64,000 bases of DNA. Origin: Azotimanducus sp963663145. GTDB taxonomy: Bacteria; Pseudomonadota; Gammaproteobacteria; Pseudomonadales; Azotimanducaceae. This document shows, in pieces, positions 8,088 through 17,500 of the stretch. The stretch is taken from assembly GCA_963663145.1 (NCBI GenBank), contig OY760134.1, positions 248,001-312,000 of the forward strand. The letters are read 5' to 3'. The notes beneath the pieces were generated by a model. That model did no database searches, was not told where the DNA came from, and saw only the letters and a program-made list of their open reading frames with translations. Position 1 is the first letter of the stretch. Every line of letters starts with the position of its first letter. Position numbers and translations under genes: made by a program.

Positions 8088-9506
8088 ATGAGCAAACCGA
8101 ATAGTTTATCTCGGATGCGTCATAATGCGCGCCCACTATTGCATTTGCCCTTCAAGGTGATCGAGTCCGCCTCCCGCACATTGGCTGCCGACTACGTGCG
8201 TTGGTTTCGTGGTTCAACGCCCTATGTGAGCGCCCATCAAGGCAAGACCTTTGTGGTTGCCTTGAGCGGAGAAGTGCTCGCGTCGGAAAACTGCCTCAAT
8301 GTTATTCACGACTTGGCGCTGGTGTCAGTGCTTGGTGTGCGCCTAGTGGTGGTGCACGGAGCGCGCCCGCAGATAAGCCGTGCGCTCGCCGATGCGTGCA
8401 TTGAATCTTCGCTGGTTGAGGGTGTTCGGGTGACACCGCTCGCGGCGATGGACCATGTGCGCCGCGTGTGCGCGGGTCTGCGAAGCCATATCGAAGGACT
8501 TTTCTCACAAGGCCTGCCACAGACCCCACTCTATAAGACGCGTGTTTCCGTAGTGGGCGGAAACCTAGTGACCGCGCGACCGATCGGCACGTCCAGCGGC
8601 ATCAATTTTCAGCACAGCGGAGTGGTCAGGCGTATCAATGCGGAACTCATTCGGGATCTGCTTGGCCCAGCCAGAATCGTGCTCTTGTCGCCCTTCGGTT
8701 ACTCGCCTTGGGGCGAACTCTACAACTTGGAGTCCGAGCAGTTGGCGGCGAGGACAGCGGAAGCCATCAAGGCCGACAAGCTCATTTTGTTCAGCGAAGA
8801 AAATTTGATCTGTGATTCCTCCGGAACGCGCTTGTCGGAAGCAGATCCAGAAGGGGTTGAGTCGAACCTGGGCAGCCTCGTCTGTGGCGAGATTACCAAG
8901 CGCAGCCTGAAGCTCGCGGCCCAATTCACACATAAGACTGACATTCCAGCTCAAATCATAGGCGGTTCGGTCGATGGCGCGTTGCTGCAAGAGTTGTTTA
9001 CCGCGGAAGGTCAGGGAACCCGGATCAGCCAATCGCCCGGTAGCCGCGTGAGGCCAGCGACCTTAAAGGACGTAGCGACCATACTGGCGATGACGGGGCC
9101 GCTCGTTCAAGAGGGCGCGCTCAGGAGTCGAGACCCCGACGCCATAGAAAGAAACATAGATGATTTTCTCGTCACCGAAGTCGATGGACTGGTTGCCGGC
9201 TGCTGTGCAGTGTCCCTGCTCGAGGCAAGCGGCACGGCTGAGCTTTCCTGCCTCGTCGTGCATCCCAACTTTCGTGATTCGGCCGCTGGCGATGCCCTGC
9301 TTGATGCGGCCGTTTTCAAGGCGAAGAAACTCGGCGCAGTCGACCTCCTCGCGTTGACCACTCAGGCCCAGCAGTGGTTTCGAGAGCGTGGATTTATCGC
9401 GACCGAGATCGATGGTCTGCCGAGTGAGATCCGCACTCAATGTCGGCAACGAAAATCGACGGCACTGGTGAAAACGCTGCGAGCGCCTGTAGGTGCCGCC
9501 TTGTAG
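8088..9506 (+). CDS. argA: N-acetylglutamate synthase
   Basis: This 473-residue fusion of an amino-acid-kinase domain (from about residue 40 to 300) and a GNAT acetyltransferase domain acetylates glutamate in the first step of arginine synthesis. Visible pieces are VRWFRGSTPYVSAHQGKTFV with VVVHGARPQIS in the first domain, and RPATLKDVATI with ELSCLVVHPNFRD in the second. The family usually starts near the VRWFRG segment, so the first 20-30 residues here are extra. A GTG at 8157 is an alternative start that would open more space towards the divergent ilvE. Repression by arginine feedback on the kinase domain is a family property, not seen here. Confidence 0.9.
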   Translation: MSKPNSLSRMRHNARPLLHLPFKVIESASRTLAADYVRWFRGSTPYVSAHQGKTFVVALSGEVLASENCLNVIHDLALVSVLGVRLVVVHGARPQISRALADACIESSLVEGVRVTPLAAMDHVRRVCAGLRSHIEGLFSQGLPQTPLYKTRVSVVGGNLVTARPIGTSSGINFQHSGVVRRINAELIRDLLGPARIVLLSPFGYSPWGELYNLESEQLAARTAEAIKADKLILFSEENLICDSSGTRLSEADPEGVESNLGSLVCGEITKRSLKLAAQFTHKTDIPAQIIGGSVDGALLQELFTAEGQGTRISQSPGSRVRPATLKDVATILAMTGPLVQEGALRSRDPDAIERNIDDFLVTEVDGLVAGCCAVSLLEASGTAELSCLVVHPNFRDSAAGDALLDAAVFKAKKLGAVDLLALTTQAQQWFRERGFIATEIDGLPSEIRTQCRQRKSTALVKTLRAPVGAAL

Positions 9507-9521
9507 CGAGCGAGGAACAAG

Positions 9522-11189
9522 ATGTCCAATAGCCGCATTCATTCCTCTGAGATCGTCGATGGCGTGGCCCAAGCACCGAGCCGTGCGATGCTTCGAGCCA
9601 CCGGGTTCACCAGCGAAGACTTCAGCAAGCCGCTGGTGGGCATCGCCTCCACCTGGTCCATGGTGACACCCTGCAATATGCACATTGACCAGCTCGCGAA
9701 GCGTTCTTCCGAGGGTGCGGATCAGGCCGGCGGCAAGAGCCAAGTATTCAACACCATCACCGTTTCCGATGGTATTTCCATGGGTACTTCGGGCATGCGC
9801 TATTCCTTGGTCTCGCGCGAGGTCATCGCGGATTCGATTGAAACCGTGGCCGGTGCCGCCGGGTTTGACGGGATTCTCGCCATTGGTGGGTGTGATAAGA
9901 ACATGCCTGGCTGCGCCATGGCGATCGCCCGGCTTGATCGTCCCGGCATATTTGTCTACGGAGGCACCATATTGTCTGGTGCCGAGCGACGCGACATCGT
10001 CTCGGTGTTCGAGGCTGTGGGCGCACACTCCGCAGGCAAGCTTTCCGATGAGGAACTGCTTGAGGTCGAATCCACGGCGATTCCAGGTCCCGGTTCCTGC
10101 GGTGGTATGTATACCGCCAATACCATGGCCAGCGCGATCGAAGCCCTTGGATTGTCACTCCCCAATAGCTCGGCGCAGAACGCCGTCTCCAAACAGAAGC
10201 TGGAGGATGCCCATCGGGCCGGCGAAGCGGTGGTGCGGCTCATTGAACGCTGCATCAAGCCGTCCGACATACTGTGTATCGAGGCCTTTGAGAACGCCAT
10301 CACCGTGGCGACGGCGCTGGAGGGTTCGACGAACTTGGTGCTGCATCTGTTGGCAATCGCACACTCGGCGGGGATTCCCTTGCGCCTAGAAGACTTTGAC
10401 CGGGTCGGCAAGCGCACACCTGTGCTTGCCGACATGCGTCCGGCTGGCCGCTATTCCATGCCCGAACTTGTGGAAATAGGCGGTATTCAGCCGCTGATGA
10501 AAATGCTGCTTGAAGCTGGATTGTTGCATGGTGATTGCCTGACGGTGACCGGCCAGACGCTTGCGGAAAACCTTGCGCCGGTGCCGCCTTATCCGGACGG
10601 ACAGACGATCATTCGGCCCCTCGACAATCCCATCAAGCCGGATGGCCATCTGGTCATATTGCGAGGCAATCTCGCCTCCGAGGGCGCGGTGGCCAAGATC
10701 ACAGGTCACGAAGGCCTGTCGTTCTCCGGGTTGGCCAAAGTGTATGAGAGCGAAGAGTCCGCCATGCAGGCGATCCTCGACGGGAAGGTGCAGGAAGGGG
10801 ATGTGGTGGTTATTCGCCATGAGGGACCGAGAGGCGGACCCGGCATGCGAGAAATGCTGAGCCCCACCAGCGCCATTTCCGGGCGTGGGCTCGATGGAAA
10901 GGTCGCGCTCATCACCGACGGTCGATTCTCAGGCGGTTCGCACGGCTTTCTCATCGGTCATATTGCTCCAGAGGCCGCGATTGGCGGCAACTTAGCTTTG
11001 GTCGAAGACGGTGATCCCATTCGCATCGACGCTCAAGCCAAGGCCATAGAGGTGTGTGTCCCGGACGACGTTCTGCGACAAAGGCGCGCAGCCTGGCGTC
11101 CGCCGGAGCCGAAAGCGCGGCGCGGAGTCCTGGCAAAGTACGCCGCGAGTGTTGCTTCGGCGAGCTTGGGGGCAGTGACGGATGCGTAA
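9522..11189 (+). CDS. ilvD: Dihydroxy-acid dehydratase
   Basis: This 555-residue Fe-S enzyme dehydrates dihydroxyisovalerate and dihydroxymethylvalerate in valine and isoleucine synthesis. Cluster cysteines lie in TPCNMH, GGCDKNMPGC and GPGSCGGMYTANTM. The C-terminal GRFSGGSHGFLIGHI motif is present. The length suits the shorter ilvD/edd subgroup common in actinobacteria, cyanobacteria and some gammaproteobacteria, whereas the E. coli enzyme is about 615 residues. The ATG at 9522 follows GAGGAACAAG, 15 bases after the argA stop, so argA-ilvD is probably one transcript. Confidence 0.93.
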   Translation: MSNSRIHSSEIVDGVAQAPSRAMLRATGFTSEDFSKPLVGIASTWSMVTPCNMHIDQLAKRSSEGADQAGGKSQVFNTITVSDGISMGTSGMRYSLVSREVIADSIETVAGAAGFDGILAIGGCDKNMPGCAMAIARLDRPGIFVYGGTILSGAERRDIVSVFEAVGAHSAGKLSDEELLEVESTAIPGPGSCGGMYTANTMASAIEALGLSLPNSSAQNAVSKQKLEDAHRAGEAVVRLIERCIKPSDILCIEAFENAITVATALEGSTNLVLHLLAIAHSAGIPLRLEDFDRVGKRTPVLADMRPAGRYSMPELVEIGGIQPLMKMLLEAGLLHGDCLTVTGQTLAENLAPVPPYPDGQTIIRPLDNPIKPDGHLVILRGNLASEGAVAKITGHEGLSFSGLAKVYESEESAMQAILDGKVQEGDVVVIRHEGPRGGPGMREMLSPTSAISGRGLDGKVALITDGRFSGGSHGFLIGHIAPEAAIGGNLALVEDGDPIRIDAQAKAIEVCVPDDVLRQRRAAWRPPEPKARRGVLAKYAASVASASLGAVTDA

Positions 11190-11216
11190 GGGCGAAGCAT
11201 TGGAAAAACGCGCGCC

Positions 11217-11237
11217 AAAAGGGAGAAAGTCCCTTTT
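11217..11237 (+). terminator. Probable rho-independent terminator after ilvD
   Basis: A perfect 8-bp inverted repeat (AAAAGGGA at 11217-11224, TCCCTTTT at 11230-11237) with a 5-base loop lies 27 bases after the ilvD stop. The 3' arm ends in four T residues, giving a U-rich tail. It would separate argA-ilvD transcription from the giant gene downstream. Confidence 0.55.
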
Positions 11238-11351
11238 CGCTTCTCGCAGGTTCCACAGAAAGGGGGCGTATTCCCAAATCAAGCTTGCGCGACGCAGCGG
11301 CTTGCCTTGACGCAAAGGAAGCCTATTCAATTGTGCAGGAAGCCTTGATGC

Positions 11352-11380
11352 TTGACAAGCGATTAAAACTCATGTATAAG
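11352..11380 (+). promoter_or_regulatory. Near-consensus sigma-70 promoter of the giant surface-protein gene
   Basis: TTGACA at 11352-11357 and TATAAG at 11375-11380 are separated by exactly 17 bases. Transcription would begin near 11387, giving a leader of about 160 bases before the ATG at 11550. This is the best promoter match I noticed in the window. The rest of the 360-base gap holds an A/T-rich tract, the ilvD terminator and no gene. Confidence 0.6.
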
Positions 11381-11395
11381 CCTTGACTATGACTA

Positions 11396-11407
11396 TTGAT
11401 ATATCAA
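11396..11407. promoter_or_regulatory. 12-bp palindrome at the predicted transcription start
   Basis: TTGATATATCAA is a perfect palindrome lying about ten bases downstream of the predicted +1 of the preceding promoter. The position suits a repressor operator. No regulator is encoded beside it, so the role is a guess. Confidence 0.25.
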
Positions 11408-11549
11408 GTAATTTTGGAGAGAATTAGATAAGCTGTTGATAATTCATTAGTTATTGCTAAGGGGCAGATGAAGGGATTCATTACCATCCGCGATTTGGGA
11501 GCGTACCCACCGGGGGGGGAACTCGGCGTCCAGCCTGGAGAGCAGTAGA

Positions 11550-14500
11550 ATGAAGCCCGGTTCGCAAAAGTTAAGTACTTTTGCGGGCTGTAGCCTGCCT
11601 TTACTGCTGATCATCCTCGCTTGGCTTTGGGCGACACCCGTCTTGGCACAAAGCGTGACGCTGTCGACAGGCTATTCACCCACCGTGAAAACGGCGACCT
11701 TGACCATTTCCGGCCACACGGCCGCTTGGTGGCACAAGAGCGACCAAACCAACGCCACCTGCGCTTCCGTCGCCGCCAATTCCTCAAGCGCGGATCTGAC
11801 CAACCTGACCGGTGGCACCACCTATGTGTGGAAAGCCTATAGCGATAGCAGTTGCAGCACTGAGCTTGCAAGCACGACCTTCACCACCATTGCCGTCACC
11901 ATTGATCAGGTCACCGCGACGACGGCGAGGCTGAACCTCAATCACAACACCCATCGGACTTGGTCTTACAAGCAGACATCGCCGACAAGCAGTCCTGCCC
12001 AAGCTTGCCAGCAAGACTGGCTTTGGGCGTTTAATCCAGAAGATAGTCCGCAATCGCTGACCGGATTATCGCCGAGCTCAAGCTACACCTTTACCGTCTA
12101 TTGGGGCGCCGGCTGTGCGGCCGGAAAAGAGGCCGAAGCTGTCGCCTTCACTACTTCCGCTGCCACGCTGGCGGTCAGCAGCATCACGACGACAACGGCG
12201 ACCCTGACCATTTCCGACCATTCGAACATCGCTTGGTGGTACCAAGGGAACCAAAGTGGCGCGACCTGCACGTCTGTCGCCGCGAACACCCTGACCGCGA
12301 ATCTGGCCGACCTGACAGTGGGTACGGAATATACCTACAAGGCCTATCGTGCCTCGGGCTGCGCTGCGGCAAACGAGATCGCCAGCCGCACTTTCACCAC
12401 CCTAGCCGGCCCCCCGAGCGCGCCTTCCAATCTGAGCTCAACAAAATCTTGGCGTCCCGCCAGTCTCCCTCCGAATCCCGTGCAATACCCGAGTGGGATT
12501 CGGGTGCGATTCTCATGGACCTCGGGTGCGGACAACGGCGCGACGATCACAGGCACCGACCTGCGATACCGACGAACGAGTCCCGTGGGCAGCTGGCAGA
12601 TCCAGAGGAACGCACATATAACCGAAGCAACCCTGACGTTTGTTTCGACCATCACCAATTTCGGCAAGGCGATGGAGTTCCAGGTCAAGGACGACAACTC
12701 CAAGGGGGCTGGCACGTGGTCCGCGTCTTCGGCCTTTACGGTGGCGCTCGAGCCAGCCAAGCCCACCGCACCGTCAATTACCCCCGGCCACAAGCAGTTG
12801 GGCCTTTCTTGGACGGCACCCGACAGCCGCGGCGCGGACATCACCGGCTATGAGGTCCAATACCGCTTGGGCAGTTCCGGAGACTGGACCGACCATACGC
12901 ACTCCGGTACCGGAACGACAGCGACCATCACCGGCCTGAACATAGCGACCGCCTACCAGGTGTGGTTCAGAGCCACCAACTCCGAGGGAGATGGGGCATG
13001 GTCGGATGCCGCGTCCGCAACCACACTCGATAGGCCGGGCGAAGTCGCGGGCCTGACCGCCACCGCCGGCAGCGACGGGTCCATCGATCTGGACTGGACC
13101 GCCATAAGCGAGGCGGCAAGCTACAAGGCGCAGTACAAGTATGGTACCCAAGACTGGTCGGCGACGCGGCAGTCCACGGCGACCACCAACTCGCTCAACA
13201 TTGCCCGCAGCTTACTCACCGCGAACACTGCCCACTCCTTCCGGGTGGCGGCGACAAACGGCAGCGGCGATGGTCCCTGGTCCGACGAGGTGGTGGCGAC
13301 GCCGGTGGACGTGACACTGCAGGCGAGTACTGTCGGGGCGGACAGCGCGACTCTCACGATCGGCAACTACAGTGGCACTTGGTATTACAAGCAGAGCGCG
13401 CCGACGGCCGGAACCTGCTCTAGCGGGGTGTCCACCGCATCAACGACTCTAAGCAGCCTATCGACCGGCCAGATCCACACCTTCAAGGCCTATAAGGACA
13501 GTCAATGCACGGGCGCCGTGCTTGCCACCGCGCCTCCATTCCTGACCAAGCCCGGCAAGGCGGCTGGCGTGACGGCCACCGCGGCCGCCGCCGCCCTCGA
13601 CCTGAGCTGGACCGCGACCACTGGCGCGTCGGGCTACAAGGTGCAATGGAAGTCCGGCAGCGACGATTGGAGCGCCACCAGCCGGCAGACCACCTCGACC
13701 ACCGCCTCGGCGACGATTCCTTCACTGACCAACGGCACGATTTACACGGTGCGCGTGGCGGCGGTCAACGACGTCGGCGACGGCGTCTGGTCGGACACCG
13801 CCACGGGCACACCGTCCGGGAGCGTGCTGCGCTTGGCGGCGGGGACATCGACAGGCGGTGCGGTGATCAACATCTCGGGACATGCCGGAACCTGGTACTC
13901 GAAAGCTACCCCGCCCACGGACGCCACCTGCGAAACGAACAGTACCTCCACAAAATCCGTGACGGGCAAAAGCTCGGGCACCAGCTACACGATTACGGCC
14001 TACAGCGACTCGAACTGCGCGACCCAACTCACGTCGCTCGGGTTCACCACCCTGCCCGCCAAGGTGACCGGCGTGACTGTTGTGGCGCGCGCCGCCTCGC
14101 TCGGTGTGAGCTGGACGGCGGAAACCGGCAACGCCGCCACCAGCTACAAGGTGCAGTGGAAGTCCGGCGCACAGGGCTACGCCGCCAACCGCCAGGTCAT
14201 CACCACCAAGACCCGTGCATCGCTGACCGGCCTCACCAACGCCACGCAGTACACCATCCGCGTGGCGGCAACGAATGCCGGCGGCCCCGGCTCGTGGTCC
14301 GACAACGCCACCGGCACGCCTTCGGCGACGGCGGTCACGCTGACCGCTAGCGTGACCGCCAGCGGGGGTTCGTTCACCCTCGCCAACCATGCCGGAAATT
14401 GGTGGTACAAGATCACCCCGCCAGCCACCGCGACCTGCAGCCAAGGCCCTTCCAGCAAAACGCTCGTCAGCTCCACCTTGAGTTCCGGCACTGAATACAC

Positions 14501-17500
14501 GCTCGCGGCCTACAGCGATTCATCCTGCGCCACGAAGCTCACCTTACTGGACTTCCTCACCCTGCCCGCAAAGACGACCGGCGTGACACTCGCCAACCAA
14601 GGCGCGTCCCTGCGCGCGAGCTGGACAGCCGTGACCGGCGCATCGGGCTACAAGGTGCAGTGGAAGTCCGGCAACGAGAACTTCGGCACCACCCGGCAGA
14701 CCACCTCCGCCACAACCTCGGCGACGATTCCTTCGCTGACCAACGGCACGGCCTACAGCATGCGTGTGGCGGCGGTCAACGCCGCCGGCGACGGCGCTTG
14801 GTCGGACACGGCGACCGCGACGCCTTCGGTCAAGCTGATCGCCAGCAAGGTCACCGCGACCGGCGCGAGGCTGACCCTGGCGGGCCACACCGGGAGCTGG
14901 TACGTCGCTGGCTATCGCGGCAACACCACGGTCATCGCCTGTAGCCGGGTGGACGGCTCTTGGAAGGACGTGACCCTACAGGGAAACAGGAGCTACTATT
15001 ACGCGGCGTTCAGCTCTTCAAGATGCGAAGAGCCGGTGCTGGCGGACACGAGCTTCACTACGCCGGGCGCGATCAAGCTGCTGGCCGACAACGTCACCAA
15101 GAGCTCGGTCGAACTGTACCTTTATGGCTACAACAAGCGCGCCGGGGATCCGGATGTCTGGTACAGCCTGCGGCCGGCGAGCGGCAGGGCCGTGGTGGGG
15201 TGCGGCCGTTGGGGCCGGTCGCAAATCATCGGCGTCAGCCCCCTGGGCGCTGGGCAAACCTACACCGCGGAGGCGTTCTGGGACAGGAATTGCTCGCCGG
15301 AGCAGCGGCTGTCGAGCGTGACCTTCACGGCGCTCACCGATGCGGATGGGCCGCGCCCGTCGCTGGCCGCATCGAACCTGACCAGCACCGGCGCGACGCT
15401 GACGCTGTCCAACCACACCGGCAACTGGTGGTACCAGAAGGGCGTCAACGGCGCCTGCACCGCAGTGACCGGCGGCGCGACGAGCGTGCACGTCACGGGG
15501 CTGACACCCAATAAGGACCAAGTCTTCTGGGCGTGGAGCCAAGACGAATGCGACCAGGCCGACGAGTCGACCGAGTGGTACGCCACGGCGCACTTCACCA
15601 CCCCCGGGACGGTGAGCGTGTCGGTGGGCGACAAGACATCCACGGGCTTCACGCTCACGCTGCGTGGCTACACCCAAGCCAACGGCTATCCGGACACTTG
15701 GGCGTTCAACGTGCTGCGCAAGGCAAGCAATGGCTACTGGGAGGGCAGCCTCTGCCGCACGCTGCCGCGCGCCACGGACACCGCAGCGGTCACGGGGCTG
15801 GAGGCTGGCAAGCAGTACACGATCAACATCTACAACAGCCCGACCTGCAACTTCGCGTCCACAATTGTCAGCGCGACGCCGGTGACCATGACGAGCATGG
15901 CCGCTGGCAGCGTCGGGCCCTCGTCGGCGACGCTGACGCTGGAGCACCACGAGGGCGCGTGGTCGTACAAGGGCGGCGAGGCATCGGGGCAGGGCGCCGG
16001 CGCATCCTCCTCGTCAGGCGCGGGACAATGCCGATCCGTGCCTGCGGGCACCTACACCGCCGAGCTCGACAACCTGAGCGCGGGCACCGACTACGCCTAC
16101 ACCGCCCACTTCGGCGGGAACTGCGCGGGCGGCGAAATCGCCGCAACGAGCTTTACCACGCCGCAGTCAGCGACACCCGGCGCACCTGACGAACTCGCGG
16201 CCACGGCCGGAAACGCGAGCATCGCTCTGACTTGGAACAAACCGTCGGATGCGAGCATCACGGGCTACGAATACCAAGTGAGCCGCAACGACACGAATGG
16301 CGGCAAACTCAACGTCTGGAGCGACTGGATGGCCATCGGCGGTGCCGGCGCGGACACCGTTCTGCATAATGTTTCTGGGCTGATCAACGGGCACGAGTAC
16401 CGCTTCCGCCTCCGAGCAGTCAACGATGCTGGGACGGGCACGAGCGCCCCCGTGGCGGCACCCTATTATGTCTCGGCGATACCGGAAGCCGACAAGAGGC
16501 CGTCGCCGCCGGCGACGCCAAACTCGGTCTCCGTGGCGCTCGGCGATGGTGTTTTGAAAGTTGCTTGGTCGGCCGTCGAGCGTGCGACGGGCTACCACAT
16601 CACCTACAGTTCCGACAACGGCGCAAGCTGGAAGCTCGCGGCGGAGAACCATGCCGACAAACGGATCGCGATCTCCGGGGTGGACAACGCGCTCACATAC
16701 ATCGTCGGGGTGCGCGCCGTGAACGAGTACGGAAAAAGCGGCTGGACCAACTCGTCGCCCGTCGGACCCTTTTCCCCCGGGTCGCCGGAAAAGCCGGTCG
16801 AGGTGTGGGTCCTGTGCGGCGACGGCACTCTGAAGGTCTTCTGGTCGGCTGTCGAAGGCGCGACGGACTATCACATCACCTACAGCTCCGACCACGGGGC
16901 GAACTGGCACTTGGCGGCGCTGAATCATCCAACCAAAACCATCGAGATTGCGGGAATCGACAAGGCACTGACCTACATCGTCGGTGTGCGGGCGCGTAAC
17001 AGGCACGGGTACGGTGGCTGGACCAACTCACGGCGCGCCGGGCCCTGCTCCGACGACGGCGCTTGGACGACGGGCGCGGGCATGGGCCCGTCCGGGGCGG
17101 CGGTGTCGCCGGTGCCGAACCTCGTGCCGAGCTTCGCAGGCGATGTCATCGTGCCCGATGCGTCCTCTTGGAAACAGAACACGCCCATCGAGCCGGTCAC
17201 ATTGCCCCGTGCCCAAGGCGGGAACGGGACGCCGATCTACTCGCTGTCGCCGGAGCTGCCGCAGGGACTCAGCTTCGATCCGGCCACACGGCTGCTGTCC
17301 GGCACACCCGCCGAGGCGCTTGAAGAGACCATGTACACTTATTCGGCAGCAGATGCCGACGGCGACGCGGCGGAGTTGACCTTCGCCGTCCGCGTGGCCG
17401 CGGACCTCGCGCCGGGCTTCGCCAACGCGGAGCCAATTTCGCTGCGCCTTGAGCAGTACAATGCCATGGATCCCCTGACGCTGCCGGAGGCGCGCGGCGG

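Noticed and set aside
9063..10028. 321-codon frame antisense to argA/ilvD
   Set aside because: It crosses two well-supported genes and the 15-base gap between them; its content is a reverse shadow.
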